Positions 1-8,308 of a DNA stretch of 64,000 nucleotides are shown here, piece by piece. A program made the translations under genes and the position numbers. The notes under the pieces are model-generated. The model saw nothing but the letters and a program-made list of their open reading frames with translations. It ran no database searches and was not told the DNA's origin. Every line of letters begins with the position of its first letter. Positions within the stretch are counted from its first letter, which is position 1. Origin of the DNA: JAUSIF01 sp963711595 (GTDB taxonomy: Bacteria; Pseudomonadota; Alphaproteobacteria; Rhizobiales; Xanthobacteraceae); assembly GCA_963711595.1 (NCBI GenBank), contig CAVQER010000001.1:673256-737255 (forward strand), given 5' to 3'.

Positions 1-932
1 GTTCGGACCTAACTCCGTACTCGGGCGGCTTCGCCGTCAATGACGATGGCGGGCGCGACTGGAGCCGCGAGGCGATCGACCTCACCGCGCTCGAGGGCTT
101 CGATGTCGATGCTCGCTTGTCCTCGGGCCGCGTCGTCGTGCGCAAGACCGAATTGCGGCGCGTGGCGGCGACGATGTCGCTACGCAGCGGGGCGTTCACG
201 TTGTCGATCGGTGAGGCGCAGTTCCACGGCGGCACGTTGCGGGGCCATGCGGCGGTCTCTGGCCAGGCCGACGGGACTCCGAAAGTCAAAGTCGAAGCCA
301 ACATCTCGGACTTCGACCTTGCGGGCGGCTTTGCGGCGCTTGCCGGAATTCAGCGAATGGACGGCAAAGGCACGCTGTCGCTGGCGCTGGAAGGCAGTGG
401 CAAGCACATGCAGGCGATCACAAACGGCCTGTCCGGGAAGGTCACGCTAGCGGCCAAGGACGGCGCCCTCAACGGGATCAACGTCGAGCAGGCGTTGCGC
501 CGCCTGGAGCGGAAGGCGTTGTCCGGAGCTGCGGATGTGCTGGGCGGGCGTACCCCGTTCGATCGGCTCTCTGCCCGGATCAACGTGTTGGATGGGAAAG
601 CCACGATCGAAGAAGCACAGATGGACAGTTCGCTCGTAAGGGTGAAGCTCGCCGGCGCAACGTCGATCGTGCACCGCGACTACGATCTGCGCGGTATTGC
701 GACGCTGGTGCGCACCGGCGGTTCAGGGAAGGCCGCTGAGCCGTTTGACCTGCCGTTCGTGTTGCTCGGAGCGTGGGATCGTCCGTTCCTGCTCCCCGAT
801 CCAACCGCGTTGATACAGCGCTCGGATGCCGCACCGTCGCTCGATGCCGTGCGCAACCGCTCGACGGACGAAACGGCGATCCCAAACCGCAACGTTCTGC
901 CGGCGGCGCTGCAGGCGCCGGAACGGCAGTAA
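1..932 (+). CDS. AsmA family protein, C-terminal part (5' end outside window)
   Basis: The reading frame is already open at base 3 and runs to a TAA at 930-932, so the window holds only about the last 309 residues. They show the repetitive beta-strand pattern of AsmA/AsmA-like C-terminal regions: short stretches on ground-state substitutions such as 'LALEGSGKHMQAI' and 'GLSGKVTLAAKDGALNGINVEQALR', ending with the typical 'LPFVLLGAWDRPFLLPDP' segment. AsmA-like proteins are anchored in the inner membrane and reach through the periplasm; they are linked to phospholipid transport to, or assembly of, the outer membrane. The next gene starts 9 bases downstream on the same strand, so the two may be cotranscribed. 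The family call is good; the exact role is inferred. Confidence 0.75.
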   Translation, partial: SDLTPYSGGFAVNDDGGRDWSREAIDLTALEGFDVDARLSSGRVVVRKTELRRVAATMSLRSGAFTLSIGEAQFHGGTLRGHAAVSGQADGTPKVKVEANISDFDLAGGFAALAGIQRMDGKGTLSLALEGSGKHMQAITNGLSGKVTLAAKDGALNGINVEQALRRLERKALSGAADVLGGRTPFDRLSARINVLDGKATIEEAQMDSSLVRVKLAGATSIVHRDYDLRGIATLVRTGGSGKAAEPFDLPFVLLGAWDRPFLLPDPTALIQRSDAAPSLDAVRNRSTDETAIPNRNVLPAALQAPERQ

Positions 933-941
933 GTCATCTTC

Positions 942-2089
942 ATGGCCATCGTGCCTTGTCGCGTCGCCCTCGCCTCGCTGACAATTTGGCTCGTGGCCGC
1001 GCCTGCCGCGGCCCAATCGCTAGAAGTGGTCGTTGCGCCTCTCGGCAGTGCTGCGAAGAACCTGCCGTTGCCCGTGGGCGCAGCACCGAACCTCTCGGTG
1101 ACCGTGCGAAATCGGGGCAGCCGCCCGGTCGGTCCGATTGCGCTTACCGCGAGGGTGGGTGGCCTCACGGCGGTGGCAGCACAAGGCTGGCGCGTGGAAT
1201 CCGGGAATCTCGTCGGAGAAATCGCACGACTTGGAGCAGGCGATCGCGTGGAGCGCTCGCTGCGCCTCAAGGTGGAACGTGCGCCGCCGCAGCCAAGCAA
1301 GCAGAAACTGACGGTCGAGGCGCGTGTTGCGGACGGCACCAAGGTTTCCGCCGATGCGGAGCTCAACGTTGCCGACTGCGTTGGCGCATACCGAGAGAAA
1401 TTAGCGGTCTTGCGCGCGGGAGTTCTGCAGGCCGTCCGTGACACCGCGGAGAAATTGCGGGGGCTTGACCCCTCGCTGCCCGGCGCCCGCCTTTTTCCCC
1501 CACGGGCGCCCGCTCGGGCGACATCGCCAACGCCGAGCGTCTTGCCGCCACACTCGCCCTGCGTCAGGGCGGGGACCCGCAAATGGCGACGGAATGGTTT
1601 CAATTTATCATTCAGCGCTGGACGTCGGAGCTGACTCTCTATTCCAACCAGTCTGCGGCGCCCGGTCTCTGCGCCAACAACTATTATCAGATTGCCGGAT
1701 ACCGCCAGGGGCTGATGCCGATCACCAATCGAATCGAATCGATCCGTGTGGCAGCGGATCGTGCGCTCGTCGTTGCGCGCGAGGCCGCAAAGTCGGAAGG
1801 CGCCGACGAGACTCTCGCGGCGCTTGCGCAACGTGCGATCAAGATCGCGATGCCCGATGGCGGCGGAGATGACGCGGCCCGTCAACCGTTTGAAGCACTT
1901 GCGGCGGCCCGGGACTCGTTCCGAAGCAACGCGGCCGATCCGAATGCGGCGAGAGCGCTCTCGCTCATCGAGACGGCGGCTTGGCTCGTGCAAGGCGATC
2001 AGCGTGGACAAGCGCTCAAGCATTCGATCGAGCAGGTGTTCACGGCGATCGGCGCGGCGCACAAGGAGAGTTGTGTCTGCGCGTTCTGA
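942..2089 (+). CDS. Putative secreted protein, frame broken by one-base deletion
   Basis: The ATG at 942 opens a 26-residue signal peptide (hydrophobic core, cleavage near AAAQS) followed by a beta-rich domain resembling a CARDB/NPCBM-like fold ('LSVTVRNRGSRPVGPIALTARVGG'). The frame is lost after about residue 184, at the run CTTTTTCCCCC near 1491-1501. In the -1 frame the protein resumes at once (GDIANAERLAATLALRQGG, then residues translated from 1583) and runs to TGA 2087-2089. One missing base in the T5 or C5 homopolymer explains this. The second part is helical and I do not recognise its family. It ends 3 bases before the convergent rimJ-like gene. A canonical X XXY YYZ slippery heptamer is absent, so programmed frameshifting is unlikely. 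Function unknown. Confidence 0.6.
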
Positions 2090-2092
2090 TGG

Positions 2093-2680
2093 TCAGGGAA
2101 GCGGGTCGTCGGCGACCCGCGCGAACAGGATGTGATCCTGCCACTCGCCCGCGATGCACAAGTACTTTCGGGCATACCCCTCGCGGGTGAATTTCAGCTT
2201 CTCCAGCAATCGCACCGAAGCGGCATTGTGCGGCAGACAGGCGGCCTCGATTCGCTTCAATCGAAGCGCGACGTGGGCGAACGGCATCAGTGCGCCGAGC
2301 GCCGCTGTCATATAGCCATGACGGGCGAACGGCTCACCCATCCAATAGCCGAGGCTCGCGGCCTGCGCGACGCCGCGGCGCACGTTGTTCAACGTCGCGC
2401 CGCCGACAACAGCGCCGTCCGTGGCACGAAAAATGAGAAACGCGTATCCGAGATCGGCCTGCTGGTCGCGCGTGTAGCGCTGCAGACGGCGCCGAAACGC
2501 GGTGCGGGTGAGATCGTCTTCGGGCCACGTCGGCTCCCACGGCGCGAGGAAGCTTCGACTTTGCTCGCGAAGGCGCGACCAGCCGCCGTAATCAATCTGG
2601 CGCGGCTCGCGCAAAAACACTCCCTTGCCTTCGATCGCTGGCAGGGAATCCGACCACAGAATTGAACGAAACAAAGCCAT
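2093..2680 (-). CDS. rimJ: RimJ/RimL-type GNAT N-acetyltransferase
   Basis: 195 residues with a single GNAT fold. The N-terminal 'FLREPRQIDYGGW' and 'SFLAPWEPTWP' segments are characteristic of RimJ-type ribosomal-protein-alanine acetyltransferases; 'GYWMGEPFARHGYMTAAL' is the acetyl-CoA-binding turn (motif A), and 'HNAASVRLLEKLKF...GYARKY' the C-terminal motif B. RimJ acetylates the N-terminal alanine of ribosomal protein S5 in the cytoplasm, but paralogues acting on other proteins are common, so the substrate is inferred. It sits 14 bases downstream of the M16 peptidase gene, the usual place for this gene in Hyphomicrobiales, and is probably the last gene of the thrC transcript. Confidence 0.82.
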   Translation of the reverse strand: MALFRSILWSDSLPAIEGKGVFLREPRQIDYGGWSRLREQSRSFLAPWEPTWPEDDLTRTAFRRRLQRYTRDQQADLGYAFLIFRATDGAVVGGATLNNVRRGVAQAASLGYWMGEPFARHGYMTAALGALMPFAHVALRLKRIEAACLPHNAASVRLLEKLKFTREGYARKYLCIAGEWQDHILFARVADDPLP

Positions 2681-2694
2681 GGAAGACAGAAAGG

Positions 2695-3966
2695 TTACGC
2701 GGCCCGGCGTTCCAAAGTCTCGGCAATTCGTGCCGCCGATTCAAGCCCGCTTGAAGGCCCGAGACCCGCGAAAGTCGGTCGGCCCGAGGCGATGAGCATA
2801 CGGCCCGCCGCGCGGACGTCCGCGACCGTCACCGCATCAATTTTTGCGACCAGTTCATCGAGCGGAATGGGGCGTCCGAAGGCTAGGATCTGACGGGCGA
2901 TCTGGTCGGCGCGGGCTGAAGAGCTTTCCAGCATGCCCAAGAGGCCGACTTTCATGAGCGCCTTGGCGCGTGCGATTTCGGCTTCGTTTGCCGTTTCTGC
3001 TGCGTCGGAAAGTACATCGATCGAGACTGTCACGAGCTCCTTCGCGTCACCTGGATCCGTGCCGGCATAGATCGCGAAAATTCCCGCGTCGGAGAAAGGC
3101 TGATGATAGGAATAGATCGTGTAGCAGAGGCCGCGCTTCTCGCGCAGTTCCTGGAAAAGGCGTGAGGACGACCCGCCTCCCAGCACACTCGTGAACACCT
3201 GTACCGCGAAGTATTCCGGCCGCAGATAGGAACAGCCCTGCAGGCCGAGGACGAGGTGGGCTTGTTCGAGTGGACGCGCTCCCAGTTCAAGCCCGCCGGC
3301 ATAGCGCGCTGGCGGCGGCGATGGTGGGGACGTCGGGGGAATCGAGCCGAGCCGACGAGAGATCTCGCCCACGATCGCCGCATGATCGACGTCGCCCGCC
3401 GCGGACACGATCATGCGCGGTCCGCGATAGTTGCGTGCGAGATAGGTCCGCAAGCCGTCGGGCGTGAACGAGCGGACCGATTGCGGCGAGCCGAGAATCG
3501 GCCTGCCGATCGATTGGTCGGGGAAAGCACGCGCCTGGAACAGGTCGAACACAAGGTCATCCGGCGTGTCGTTGGCTGCGCCAATCTCCTGAAGGATGAC
3601 GCCCTGCTCGCGTGCGAGCTCCTCGGGATCGAAAGTGGAATCCGTCAGGATATCCGTCAGGACGTCGAGCGCGAGAGGAACATCGGCGCCAAGCACACGC
3701 GCGTAGTACCCGGTATTCTCGATGCTCGTCGAGGCGTTGAGGTCTCCGCCCACGGACTCGATTTCCTCGGCGATCTGGCGCGCGGTGCGGCGGCGCGTTC
3801 CTTTGAACGCCATGTGTTCGAACAGATGCGCGATGCCGTGTTCGTGCGCTTGCTCATTACGCGACCCAGCTCCTACCCAGATTCCGAGCGAAGCGGTGCG
3901 GAGATGCGGCATGCGGTCGGTGACGACTGTCAGCCCGTTCGACAGTTTCTCGAGGATCGCGCTCAT
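2695..3966 (-). CDS. M16 family zinc metallopeptidase (processing-peptidase-like)
   Basis: 423 residues. The inverted zinc motif HxxEH is present (H47, E50, H51) and the third ligand E127 lies 76 residues after H51, the exact spacing of the pitrilysin/mitochondrial processing peptidase beta family. The two-domain M16 layout follows, with the glycine-rich 'LGGGSSSRLFQELREKRGLCYTI' segment around residues 265-285 that binds substrate. It is the single-chain bacterial relative of mitochondrial MPP-beta; native substrates in bacteria are poorly known. The ATG overlaps the thrC stop codon by four bases (ATGA), so translation is probably coupled to threonine synthase; this pair is conserved in the order. 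Confidence 0.92.
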   Translation of the reverse strand: MSAILEKLSNGLTVVTDRMPHLRTASLGIWVGAGSRNEQAHEHGIAHLFEHMAFKGTRRRTARQIAEEIESVGGDLNASTSIENTGYYARVLGADVPLALDVLTDILTDSTFDPEELAREQGVILQEIGAANDTPDDLVFDLFQARAFPDQSIGRPILGSPQSVRSFTPDGLRTYLARNYRGPRMIVSAAGDVDHAAIVGEISRRLGSIPPTSPPSPPPARYAGGLELGARPLEQAHLVLGLQGCSYLRPEYFAVQVFTSVLGGGSSSRLFQELREKRGLCYTIYSYHQPFSDAGIFAIYAGTDPGDAKELVTVSIDVLSDAAETANEAEIARAKALMKVGLLGMLESSSARADQIARQILAFGRPIPLDELVAKIDAVTVADVRAAGRMLIASGRPTFAGLGPSSGLESAARIAETLERRAA

Positions 3967-5375
3967 GCCTCGGCTCCAGCCGCGGCGCGGCTCCGCTCCT
4001 CTACGAAACGCGCCACTGCTTCAGCGCTTGCAGGCAGCTTCGTCATTCGCTCACGCCGCGAACCGAGGTCAGCGAGGCGATCAGGCAGCCGCGGATGCTG
4101 CCCGATGGCGGCCTCGACGGCCTCAGGAAACTTGGCGGGGTGAGCGGTGGCGAGTGCGACGATGGGCGATTTTCCCTCGCCCTCGAATTTGCGCGCGACC
4201 GAAACGCCAACGGCGCTGTGCGGATCCAGCACATATCCGCTCGCCGCATGGACACGGCGGATGGTCGCCGAAGTCTCCGCCTCATCGGCGCGGCCCGCGG
4301 AAAATACCCGGCGGATCGCGTCGAGCGCTTCGCTGGAAATCGTGAAGCGCTTATCTTTCGCGAGCGCTGCCATCAAGCCGCGAAGCGCAACGGAATTGTG
4401 CTCGTATGCCTCGAACAGGAGGCGTTCGAAGTTCGACGAGACCTGGATATCCATCGCAGGCGACGTGGTGGCGACCACCGCGTGCGGCTCGTAGACGCCG
4501 GACGCGAGGGTGCGGGCCAGGCTGTCGTTGACGTTCGTGGCGATGATCAGCCGCTCGATCGGCAGTCCCATTCGAGCGGCCGCGTAACCCGCGAAAATAT
4601 CGCCGAAATTTCCCGTCGGGACGGCAAAGCGGATGGCGCGCTCGGGCGCCCCGAGCGCCGCCGCGGCGGTGAAGTAGTAGACCGATTGGGTGACGATGCG
4701 TGCCCAGTTGATCGAATTCACACCGGTCATCTTCACGCGATCGCGGAAGGCGTGATCGTTGAACAATGCTTTCACGACCGCCTGACAATCATCGAAGGTC
4801 CCGTCGACAGCAACCGCGTGCACGTTTGCTTCCGTCGCGGTCGTCATCATGCGGCGCTGCACATCGGAAACGCGCCCGGCCGGGAACAGGATGACCATGT
4901 CGACGCGGTCTCGGCCACGAAAGGCTTCGACGGCGGCGCCGCCGGTGTCACCGGAGGTCGCGCCGACGATCGTGACGCGCTCGTCGCGCTCGGCGAGCAC
5001 GTGGTCCATGAACCGGGCGAGCAGTTGCATGGCGATGTCCTTGAACGCGAGCGTCGGCCCGTGGAACAACTCGAGGAGATGCCCGCCCGGCGGCAGTTCG
5101 ATGAGCGGAGCGACGTCGGGATGACCGAAGTCGCCATATGCCTCGGCGATCAGGCGCGCGAGATCGGCGTCCGAGATCGAGCCAGCCACGAACGGTCTAA
5201 TCACCTCGAGCGCGACGTCTCGATACGGGCGCCCCTTGAAGCGCGCGATGACGCTGCGTTCAAGCACGGGCCAGCGCTCGGGCATGTAGAGCCCACCGTC
5301 GCGCGCGAGGCCGGCAAGCAGCGCGTCGGCGAAGGAAATGGCGGGCGACTCTCCGCGGGTGGAGACGTAGAGCAT
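3963..5375 (-). CDS. thrC: Threonine synthase
   Basis: 470 residues, normal length for the longer bacterial/fungal class of threonine synthase. It converts O-phosphohomoserine to threonine and phosphate with pyridoxal phosphate. K112 in 'FHGPTLAFKD' is the PLP lysine; 'GATSGDTGGAAVEAF' binds the cofactor phosphate; 'NSINWARIVTQSVYYF' and 'VPTGNFGDIFAGY' are family hallmarks. The N-terminal 'MLYVSTRGESPAISF' is the standard start. The gene lies 55 bases downstream of the SURF1 gene and overlaps the M16 peptidase gene, completing a well-known synteny block next to the cytochrome oxidase operon. Confidence 0.97.
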   Translation of the reverse strand: MLYVSTRGESPAISFADALLAGLARDGGLYMPERWPVLERSVIARFKGRPYRDVALEVIRPFVAGSISDADLARLIAEAYGDFGHPDVAPLIELPPGGHLLELFHGPTLAFKDIAMQLLARFMDHVLAERDERVTIVGATSGDTGGAAVEAFRGRDRVDMVILFPAGRVSDVQRRMMTTATEANVHAVAVDGTFDDCQAVVKALFNDHAFRDRVKMTGVNSINWARIVTQSVYYFTAAAALGAPERAIRFAVPTGNFGDIFAGYAAARMGLPIERLIIATNVNDSLARTLASGVYEPHAVVATTSPAMDIQVSSNFERLLFEAYEHNSVALRGLMAALAKDKRFTISSEALDAIRRVFSAGRADEAETSATIRRVHAASGYVLDPHSAVGVSVARKFEGEGKSPIVALATAHPAKFPEAVEAAIGQHPRLPDRLADLGSRRERMTKLPASAEAVARFVEERSRAAAGAEA

Positions 5376-5430
5376 CGCAATCCTCGGGCTTCTGGCAACC
5401 TACGGAGCACGTCGCAACTAGGCAAGACAG

Positions 5431-6174
5431 TCAGTTGCGGCCTTGTAAACGCTGCCAAGCAAAGGCGGCGAACACGCCCGCAAGCGCGAGCGCCAGTCCG
5501 AACCAGGTGACCGCGTACTGGAGGTGATCATTCCGGAAATTGATCCGCGTCCGTCCGCCTTCGGGCAGGCCCCCCGGATTCGGCGTCGCATCGGCATCAA
5601 TCGTGAAGGGCGCGACGCGTTCAAGCTTCAGTGCGCGTGCGATCTCACCGGGATCGCGGCGGTACCAGGCGTTGCGTGCCGGATCGTTCTCCGGCGAGAA
5701 CAGCGTCGCCTGCTCGGGCATGCGTAGAAGGCCGGTGACGCTCGTTTGGCCGGCCACCTGCCCCGCGGATCGCGTGTCCGGAAGCCTGCGATCGAGTGGA
5801 ACGAAGCCTCGATTGACGACCACCGCGGCGCCCGAATTCAATTCGAGCGGGGTCATCACCCAGTAGCCGGGCCCGGCCAAGCGTCCCTTCTGTTCCGAAA
5901 CCACCGTGTAGACCTGCACCTCCCGGTCATGCCGGAAGGCGCCGCGCGCGGTGACACGACGATACTCGTCGCGTTCTGCGCTCACATTCTTCCAGTCGCC
6001 TTCCGATGGAATCGCCACGGCCGGCGCGTTCGTGCGCGCTTCGATCCGCGCGATGAGTTCCTCCTTCCAGACCCGGCGCTCGAGTTGCCAGAACCCGAGG
6101 CCGAGCAGGACCACGATTCCGAGCGTGGAAAAAATCCCGGCCAGGAGCACGCTTCGGAAGACGCCCGTGCTCAC
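5431..6174 (-). CDS. SURF1 family cytochrome oxidase assembly protein
   Basis: 247 residues from a GTG start at 6174 that overlaps the stop of the DUF983 gene (GTGA); an upstream ATG in the same frame would add about 90 non-homologous residues lying over DUF983, so GTG is preferred. The protein has one membrane segment at each end (about residues 8-28 and 222-240) and a periplasmic beta domain between them with 'LGFWQLERRVWKEELI', 'GPGYWVMTPLEL', 'VVVNRGFVP' and 'NDHLQYAVTWFGLA', all SURF1 signatures. SURF1 helps heme a insertion or early assembly of subunit I of aa3 oxidase. Its position right behind the cta genes fits. Confidence 0.93.
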   Translation of the reverse strand: MSTGVFRSVLLAGIFSTLGIVVLLGLGFWQLERRVWKEELIARIEARTNAPAVAIPSEGDWKNVSAERDEYRRVTARGAFRHDREVQVYTVVSEQKGRLAGPGYWVMTPLELNSGAAVVVNRGFVPLDRRLPDTRSAGQVAGQTSVTGLLRMPEQATLFSPENDPARNAWYRRDPGEIARALKLERVAPFTIDADATPNPGGLPEGGRTRINFRNDHLQYAVTWFGLALALAGVFAAFAWQRLQGRN

Positions 6175-6551
6175 GACGCGTCCCTGTCCGCTCGTCCCTC
6201 TTCCGCCTTGTGGTGGAATTGCAGAGCGACCAGCAATCCCTTGAGTGGACGCAGGAGCCCTAGCGTCAGGATGAGAAGCAGCGGCAACCACAGAATCGCA
6301 TGCAGCCAGTAAGGCGGCCGCCAGGTCGCTTCGACGACGAGCGCCGAACCCACGACGATGAACCCCGCGATCAGAATCACGAACACCGCCGGGCCGTCGC
6401 CTGCATCCGCAAAAGAGAAATCGAGATTGCAGCGCTCGCAACGCGGGGCGAGCGTGAGATAGCCCGCGAACAATCTACCCTCACCGCAACGAGGGCAGCG
6501 GCAGCGCAATCCCGCGGCGTAGGGGGACACCGAAGGGAGGGGCGAACTCAT
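6171..6551 (-). CDS. DUF983 family small membrane protein
   Basis: 126 residues. An N-terminal zinc-ribbon-like pair of cysteine motifs ('CRCPRCGEGRLF' and 'CERCNLDF') is followed by two hydrophobic segments (about residues 53-74 and 84-104). This is the DUF983 family, regularly encoded between ctaE and SURF1 in alphaproteobacteria; its biochemical role in oxidase biogenesis is not established. It is 16 bases downstream of ctaE and overlaps the SURF1 start by four bases, consistent with one transcript. Confidence 0.9.
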   Translation of the reverse strand: MSSPLPSVSPYAAGLRCRCPRCGEGRLFAGYLTLAPRCERCNLDFSFADAGDGPAVFVILIAGFIVVGSALVVEATWRPPYWLHAILWLPLLLILTLGLLRPLKGLLVALQFHHKAEEGRADRDAS

Positions 6552-6567
6552 GCCCTTCCCTTTCGGC

Positions 6568-7425
6568 TCAATGGCCGGGAGCCGGTGTGCCTGCGCCCCA
6601 CACGTAAATGAAGACGAACAGGAACAGCCAGACCACGTCGACGAAGTGCCAGTACCAGGCCGCCGCCTCGAATCCGAAATGATGGTCGGGTTTGAAATGC
6701 CCGAGGTACGCGCGGACCAGGCAAACCGTCAGGAAGATCGTGCCGATGATGACGTGCGCGCCGTGGAAGCCGGTCGCCATGAAGAAGGTCGAACCGTAGA
6801 TGTGGCCGCCATAGGTGAATGCCGCGTGCGTGTACTCGTAGGCCTGCACGCAAGTGAACGCGACTCCGAGAATGACCGTGAGCCAGAGGCCCTGGATCAC
6901 CCCTTTGCGGTCGTTCTCCAGCAGCGCGTGGTGCGCCCACGTCACGGTGGTGCCGGAGGTGAGCAGGATCAGCGTGTTCAGCAGCGGCAAATGCCAGGGA
7001 TCAAAAGTACTTTTGAAGCGACCGTCTTCGGTCGGCACGGGCGGCCAGTGGCCGCCCAACAGTTGATCGCGCATGTACTGCTGCTCGTCGCCGGCGAGCA
7101 GTGCCGCGTCAAAGTACGCCCAGAACCAGGCAACGAAAAACATCACCTCCGATGCGATGAACAGGATCATCCCGTAGCGGAGATGAAGCTGAACCACCTT
7201 GGTGTGATGACCCTGATGCTCGGCTTCGTTGATCACGTCGCGCCACCAGGCGATCATCACGTAGACGATGCCGATGACCCCGGCGATTGCAATCAGCGAA
7301 GTGCCGCCACGGATCCAGTAAACGCCGCCGGCGGTGATCGCGAGCGCGGAGATCGCGCCGATAATTGGCCAGGGGCTCGGGTCGACGAGGTGGTAGTCGT
7401 GATGCTTGGCGTGGGCCTCGGCCAT
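6568..7425 (-). CDS. ctaE: Cytochrome c oxidase subunit III
   Basis: 285 residues starting at ATG 7425, with a GGAG Shine-Dalgarno about 8 bases ahead; the open frame upstream (to 7488) has no homology. The protein begins 'MAEAHAKHHDYHLVDPSPWP', the canonical subunit III opening, and contains seven hydrophobic segments with 'EVMFFVAWFWAYFDAAL' (the conserved acidic residue of the lipid pocket region) and 'HVIIGTIFLTVCLVRAYLGHF' near the C-terminus. It is part of the aa3-type terminal oxidase in the inner membrane, supporting proton uptake and stability of the catalytic subunit. It lies between ctaG and DUF983. Confidence 0.97.
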   Translation of the reverse strand: MAEAHAKHHDYHLVDPSPWPIIGAISALAITAGGVYWIRGGTSLIAIAGVIGIVYVMIAWWRDVINEAEHQGHHTKVVQLHLRYGMILFIASEVMFFVAWFWAYFDAALLAGDEQQYMRDQLLGGHWPPVPTEDGRFKSTFDPWHLPLLNTLILLTSGTTVTWAHHALLENDRKGVIQGLWLTVILGVAFTCVQAYEYTHAAFTYGGHIYGSTFFMATGFHGAHVIIGTIFLTVCLVRAYLGHFKPDHHFGFEAAAWYWHFVDVVWLFLFVFIYVWGAGTPAPGH

Positions 7426-7513
7426 TCTCGCTCTCCGTCGCTCCCTTAGCGTCTTAATCCAATGAGCATGGCCGATAGCGTGCCGCAAGGGCGCGCTGCG
7501 GCCGCGCGGCGCG

Positions 7514-8135
7514 TCACATCGGCGCCCGGGAAGTGCCGCGCGCCGCTACCGGCTCGGGCTGCTTTCTCACGGGGAAGAAGGTGTAGGACAAAGTGATGCT
7601 TTGCAGGCCCTTCAGATCGGGGTCCTTGACGATCTCGGGGTCCACGAAGAAAGCGACGGGCATGTCCATGACTTCACCCGCGGCGAGCCGCTGGTCGGTG
7701 AAGCAGAAGCACTGGAGCTTGTTGAAATAGGCGCCGGCCTGTGGCGGGCTGACATTGTAGGTCGCCGTGCCGACGCTCGAATCGGAGCCGGCATTGCGCG
7801 CGATGTAGTGGATGAGCTTGGTCTCGCCGATCGCCACCTCGACGACGCGTATCTCCGGCGCGAAGTCCCAGGACAGTCCACCGGCGACATTGGAATCGAA
7901 GCGGATCTGAATGCGGCGATCGAGCGGTGCGGCGGGCGCCGAGGTCGCAACGAGCGGCGTTCCGCCAAATCCGGTCGTCCGGCAAAACCAGTCATAGAGC
8001 GGCACCGACGCGTAGGCGACGCCGACCATGGCGGCGACGAAGGTGCCAAGCGCAAGCGCAACTCGCGCATGGCGGCGCGCGAGCTGCGGCGCCTTCTGCG
8101 CGGGCTGCTGCCTTCTGGCGCTCTTGCGCGTTCAT
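7514..8135 (-). CDS. ctaG: Cox11/CtaG copper-insertion protein, frame break near N-terminus
   Basis: CtaG delivers copper to the CuB site of subunit I. The main frame gives 'VPLYDWFCRTTGFGGTP', the copper motif 'KLQCFCFTDQ' and the C-terminal 'ITLSYTFFP', all diagnostic. No start codon exists in that frame between the stop at 8132 and ATG 8029, and starting at 8029 would cut the membrane anchor in half. ATG 8135, behind a strong GAGGAA site, opens the other frame (MNAQERQKAAARAEGAAARA...), and the anchor 'HARVALALGTFVAAMVG' then continues one base out of frame. One extra base between about 8070 and 8090, in a GCGCG-rich stretch, reconciles both. Sequencing error is likelier than loss, since the rest is fully conserved. 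Confidence 0.9.
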
Positions 8136-8138
8136 GCG

Positions 8139-8144
8139 TTCCTC
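8139..8144 (-). promoter_or_regulatory. Shine-Dalgarno site of ctaG overlapping coxF stop
   Basis: GAGGAA on the minus strand, three bases before the ATG at 8135. The site overlaps the TGA of the small coxF gene (8143-8145), which suggests translational coupling and is the main argument for placing the ctaG start at 8135. Confidence 0.6.
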
Positions 8145-8304
8145 AAATCGGCCGGTTCAGGATGCCCGGGCCGAGTTTCACGACGGTGACCGCGTAGAAC
8201 AACACGGCGAGCGCTGCGAGCACGAGGCCGAGCGCAATCGATCGATTGCGCCGGCGGCGGCGCTGTTCCTCGGTCAAAACGATGCCGTCTCGTTCATCGC
8301 GCAC
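8143..8304 (-). CDS. coxF: Small CoxF-like membrane protein
   Basis: A 53-residue protein from a GTG at 8304, just after the ctaB stop and 7 bases before the ctaG ATG. Sequence: a charged N-terminus (VRDERDGIVLTEEQRRRRRNR) then one membrane helix 'SIALGLVLAALAVLFYAVTVV' and a short tail ending 'GPGILNRPI'. Small one-helix proteins with the '(T)EEQ-R-RRRRRN-A(I)ALGL-L..L...FY.VT..K.G' pattern are encoded at exactly this place between ctaB and ctaG in many alphaproteobacteria and are often called CoxF. Role in oxidase biogenesis is inferred from position only. Confidence 0.82.
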   Translation of the reverse strand: MRDERDGIVLTEEQRRRRRNRSIALGLVLAALAVLFYAVTVVKLGPGILNRPI

Positions 8305-8308
8305 GAAA

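Noticed and set aside
1490..1502. Programmed ribosomal frameshift at CTTTTTCCCCC
   Set aside because: No X XXY YYZ heptamer in the right phase and no clear downstream structure; a deletion in a homopolymer is simpler.
1438..1872. Alternative frame across the break in the secreted protein, as a separate gene
   Set aside because: Its translation has no protein-like pattern, whereas the two flanking frames join into one plausible protein.
4095..5510. Open frame of 471 codons opposite thrC
   Set aside because: Antisense of threonine synthase, whose motifs are unmistakable on the minus strand.
8029..8031. ATG 8029 as the true start of ctaG
   Set aside because: It would begin inside the membrane anchor, has no ribosome site, and leaves the strong site and ATG at 8135 unexplained.
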